A model generated the notes under the pieces. It was not told where the DNA came from. It saw only the letters and a list, made by a program, of their open reading frames with translations, and searched no databases. The position numbers and the translations under genes are program-made. Positions 62,314 to 64,000 of a stretch of DNA of 64,000 nt are shown here, piece after piece; position 1 is the stretch's first letter; the number at the start of each line of letters is the position of its first letter. Source of the stretch: Kitasatospora sp. MAA19 (GTDB taxonomy: Bacteria > Actinomycetota > Actinomycetes > Streptomycetales > Streptomycetaceae); NCBI RefSeq assembly GCF_029894125.1, contig NZ_JARXYZ010000017.1, positions 1-64,000 on the forward strand. The letters are read 5' to 3'.

Positions 62314-64000
62314 ATGGCCGAACCACTGGAGCCGGTCACCGCGGTCGTGCGTGATCCGGGCAAGGGACTTGCCGAGGTCATGGCGGCCATCATGGAGGGC
62401 TACGGGGACCGGCCCGCGCTCGGCGAACGCGCCCGGGAGCCCTCGACCGCGCGCCTGCTCCCCGGCTTCGACACCATCAGCTACCGCGAGTTGTGGGCCC
62501 GGGTGCGCGCGGTCGCCGGCGAGTGGCACCACCACCCGCAGTACCCGCTGAGCGCGGGCGACCGGCTCTGCCTCCTGGGGTTCACCAGCACCGACTACGC
62601 CACGCTCGACCTCGCGTGCATCCACGCGGGCGTCGTGGCCGTACCGCTGCAGTCCAGCGCACCGCTGTCCCAACTGGGGCCGCTCATCGCCGAGACCGAA
62701 CCGCTCGCCCTCGCCGCGAGCATCGAGCGCCTGGACACCGCCGTGGAGGCCACCCTCGGGGGAACCACGATCCGACGGGTGATCGTGTTCGACTACCGCC
62801 CCGAGGTCGCGGAGCAGCGCGACGCCTTCGAGTCCGCCCGAAGGCGCCTGGCCGAAGCCGGCCGCCCGGTGGCCGTCGAACCGCTGGCCGCCGTGATCGA
62901 CGCCGGAGCCGTCCTGCCACCCGCGCCCCTGTTCACCGCCGACCCGGGCGACGACCCGCTGGCCCTGATCATCTACACCTCCGGCAGCACCGGCACCCCC
63001 AAGGGGGCCATCTACACCCAACGGCTGGTCGGCACCTCGTGGAACGGGTTCACCTACGGCTCGGAGGACGTGCCCCCGATCAGCATCCACTACATGCCGC
63101 AGAGCCACCTCGCCGGCCACATGGCGCTGATGGGCTCGCTCGCCCGGGGCGGTGTCGGCTACTTCACCGCCAGGAGCGACCTGTCCACCCTGTTCGAGGA
63201 CATCGGGCTGGTCCGCCCCACGGAGCTGACCATGGTCCCGCGCGTGTGCGACATGATCTTCCAGCAGTACCGGAGCGAACTGGACCGGCGGGCCGGCGAG
63301 CCGGGCGACGTCGAGACGGCGGTCAAGACCGACCTGCGGGAGAACTTCCTCGGCGGGCGCGTCGCCAAGGCCTTCTGCGGCACCGCCCCGCTGTCCGCCG
63401 AGGTGGCGGCCTTCGTCGAGTCCTGCCTCGGCTTCCACCTCTACACCGGCTACGGCTCCACCGAAGCCGGCGGGGTGCTGCTCGACACGGTGGTGCAGCG
63501 CCCGCCGGTGCTCGACTACAAGCTGGTCGACGCCCCGGAGCTGGGCTACTTCCGGACGGACGTGCCGCACCCGCGCGGCGAGCTGCTGCTCAAGACGACC
63601 ACCGCCATCCCCGGGTACTACAAGCGGCCCGAGCTCACCGCCGAGATCTTCGACGCGGACGGCTACTACCGGACCGGCGACATCATGGCCGAGATCGGGC
63701 CCGACCGGCTGGTCCACGTCGACCGCACCAAGGACGTCCTGAAGCTCTCCCAGGGCGAGTTCGTGGCCGTCTCCCGCCTGGAGGGCGTCTTCGTCGCCAG
63801 CCCCCTCATCCGTCAGGTCTTCGTGTACGGCAACAGCGAGCGCGCCTACCCGCTCGCCGTGATCGTCCCCGCGCCGGACGCGCTGGCCAGGGCCGGCGGG
63901 GACACCGCCGCGCTCAAGCCGCTGCTCGCCGAGTCGCTCCAGCGGGCCGCCAAGGAGGCCGAGCTCAACTCCTACGAGATCCCGCGCGACTTCCTGATCG
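62314..64000 (+). CDS. Carboxylic acid reductase (adenylation domain; gene runs off the window)
   Basis: 562 codons of a protein whose adenylation domain has the carboxylic acid reductase pattern: [77 protein letters not shown] and [11 protein letters not shown]. Full CARs add a carrier domain and an NADPH reductase domain (about 1,150 residues), which should lie past 64000. CARs reduce acids to aldehydes with ATP and NADPH. In this cluster it would convert the released polyketide acid to the aldehyde that can close the carbocycle by aldol. GGGAGGG precedes ATG 62314. Confidence 0.85.
   Translation, partial: MAEPLEPVTAVVRDPGKGLAEVMAAIMEGYGDRPALGERAREPSTARLLPGFDTISYRELWARVRAVAGEWHHHPQYPLSAGDRLCLLGFTSTDYATLDLACIHAGVVAVPLQSSAPLSQLGPLIAETEPLALAASIERLDTAVEATLGGTTIRRVIVFDYRPEVAEQRDAFESARRRLAEAGRPVAVEPLAAVIDAGAVLPPAPLFTADPGDDPLALIIYTSGSTGTPKGAIYTQRLVGTSWNGFTYGSEDVPPISIHYMPQSHLAGHMALMGSLARGGVGYFTARSDLSTLFEDIGLVRPTELTMVPRVCDMIFQQYRSELDRRAGEPGDVETAVKTDLRENFLGGRVAKAFCGTAPLSAEVAAFVESCLGFHLYTGYGSTEAGGVLLDTVVQRPPVLDYKLVDAPELGYFRTDVPHPRGELLLKTTTAIPGYYKRPELTAEIFDADGYYRTGDIMAEIGPDRLVHVDRTKDVLKLSQGEFVAVSRLEGVFVASPLIRQVFVYGNSERAYPLAVIVPAPDALARAGGDTAALKPLLAESLQRAAKEAELNSYEIPRDFLI

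Overview
The window is high-GC actinomycete DNA. Dense genes with GTG/TTG starts, AGGAGG-type ribosome sites, a SARP, gamma-butyrolactone-receptor-type TetR proteins, a cholesterol-size modular PKS and rare TTA codons all point to Streptomycetaceae (Streptomyces or Kitasatospora). Everything here was read by eye from the sequence. Family names come from motif recognition, not from database searches.

Layout. 1-100 is the tail of an IS481-type transposase. 120-4500 holds an NlpC/P60 hydrolase, a RidA protein and a regulatory island (receptor-type TetR, SARP, second receptor-type TetR) with ARE-like palindromes in the promoters. 4621-10890 holds housekeeping or accessory genes: an MBL-fold hydrolase divergent from an ABATE/CGNR regulator around a multi-half-site operator, an NAD-dependent DNA ligase, a PrmC-like methyltransferase behind a possible leader peptide, a PPOX flavoprotein and a secreted trypsin-like protease.

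11081-23642, all on the minus strand, is a compact biosynthetic operon that I read as a blasticidin S-type peptidyl-nucleoside cluster. It has a CGA-synthase-like glycosyltransferase, a radical SAM enzyme, a second CGA-synthase-related protein, a lysine/arginine 2,3-aminomutase-like radical SAM enzyme, a DegT aminotransferase, an ATP-grasp ligase, an MFS exporter, an unexpected CHAT-like caspase-fold protein with a zinc ribbon, a guanidino N-methyltransferase-like protein and a MilB/BlsM-like CMP N-glycosidase. A secreted M1 aminopeptidase follows in the same direction.

23992-34452 holds a small secreted protein; a split magnesium-transport pair (PRC/MgtE-N/CBS protein plus NRAMP-like channel); cobalt transporter genes cbtB-cbtA behind a cobalamin riboswitch, divergent from a histidine-phosphatase homologue that has lost its catalytic histidines; and several regulators.

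35216-64000 is a glutarimide polyketide cluster of the cycloheximide/actiphenol/9-methylstreptimidone kind. It has a LysR regulator with two TTA (bldA) codons, a trans-acting acyltransferase, a discrete ACP, an AsnB-like amidotransferase, a 6,440-residue AT-less five-module PKS (with a branching B module and a terminal condensation domain), an OYE-type ene-reductase, an SDR, a P450 and the start of a carboxylic acid reductase that runs off the window. Module logic gives a glutarimide-CH2-CH(OH)-CH2-CO-CH2-CH=C(Me)- chain. Reduction to an aldehyde and aldol closure would build exactly the six-membered ring of cycloheximide.

The two clusters, about 12 kb apart, would both make translation inhibitors. 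That co-location, the CHAT-like protein in the nucleoside operon and the PKS-C-domain/CAR release question are the main points of interest.
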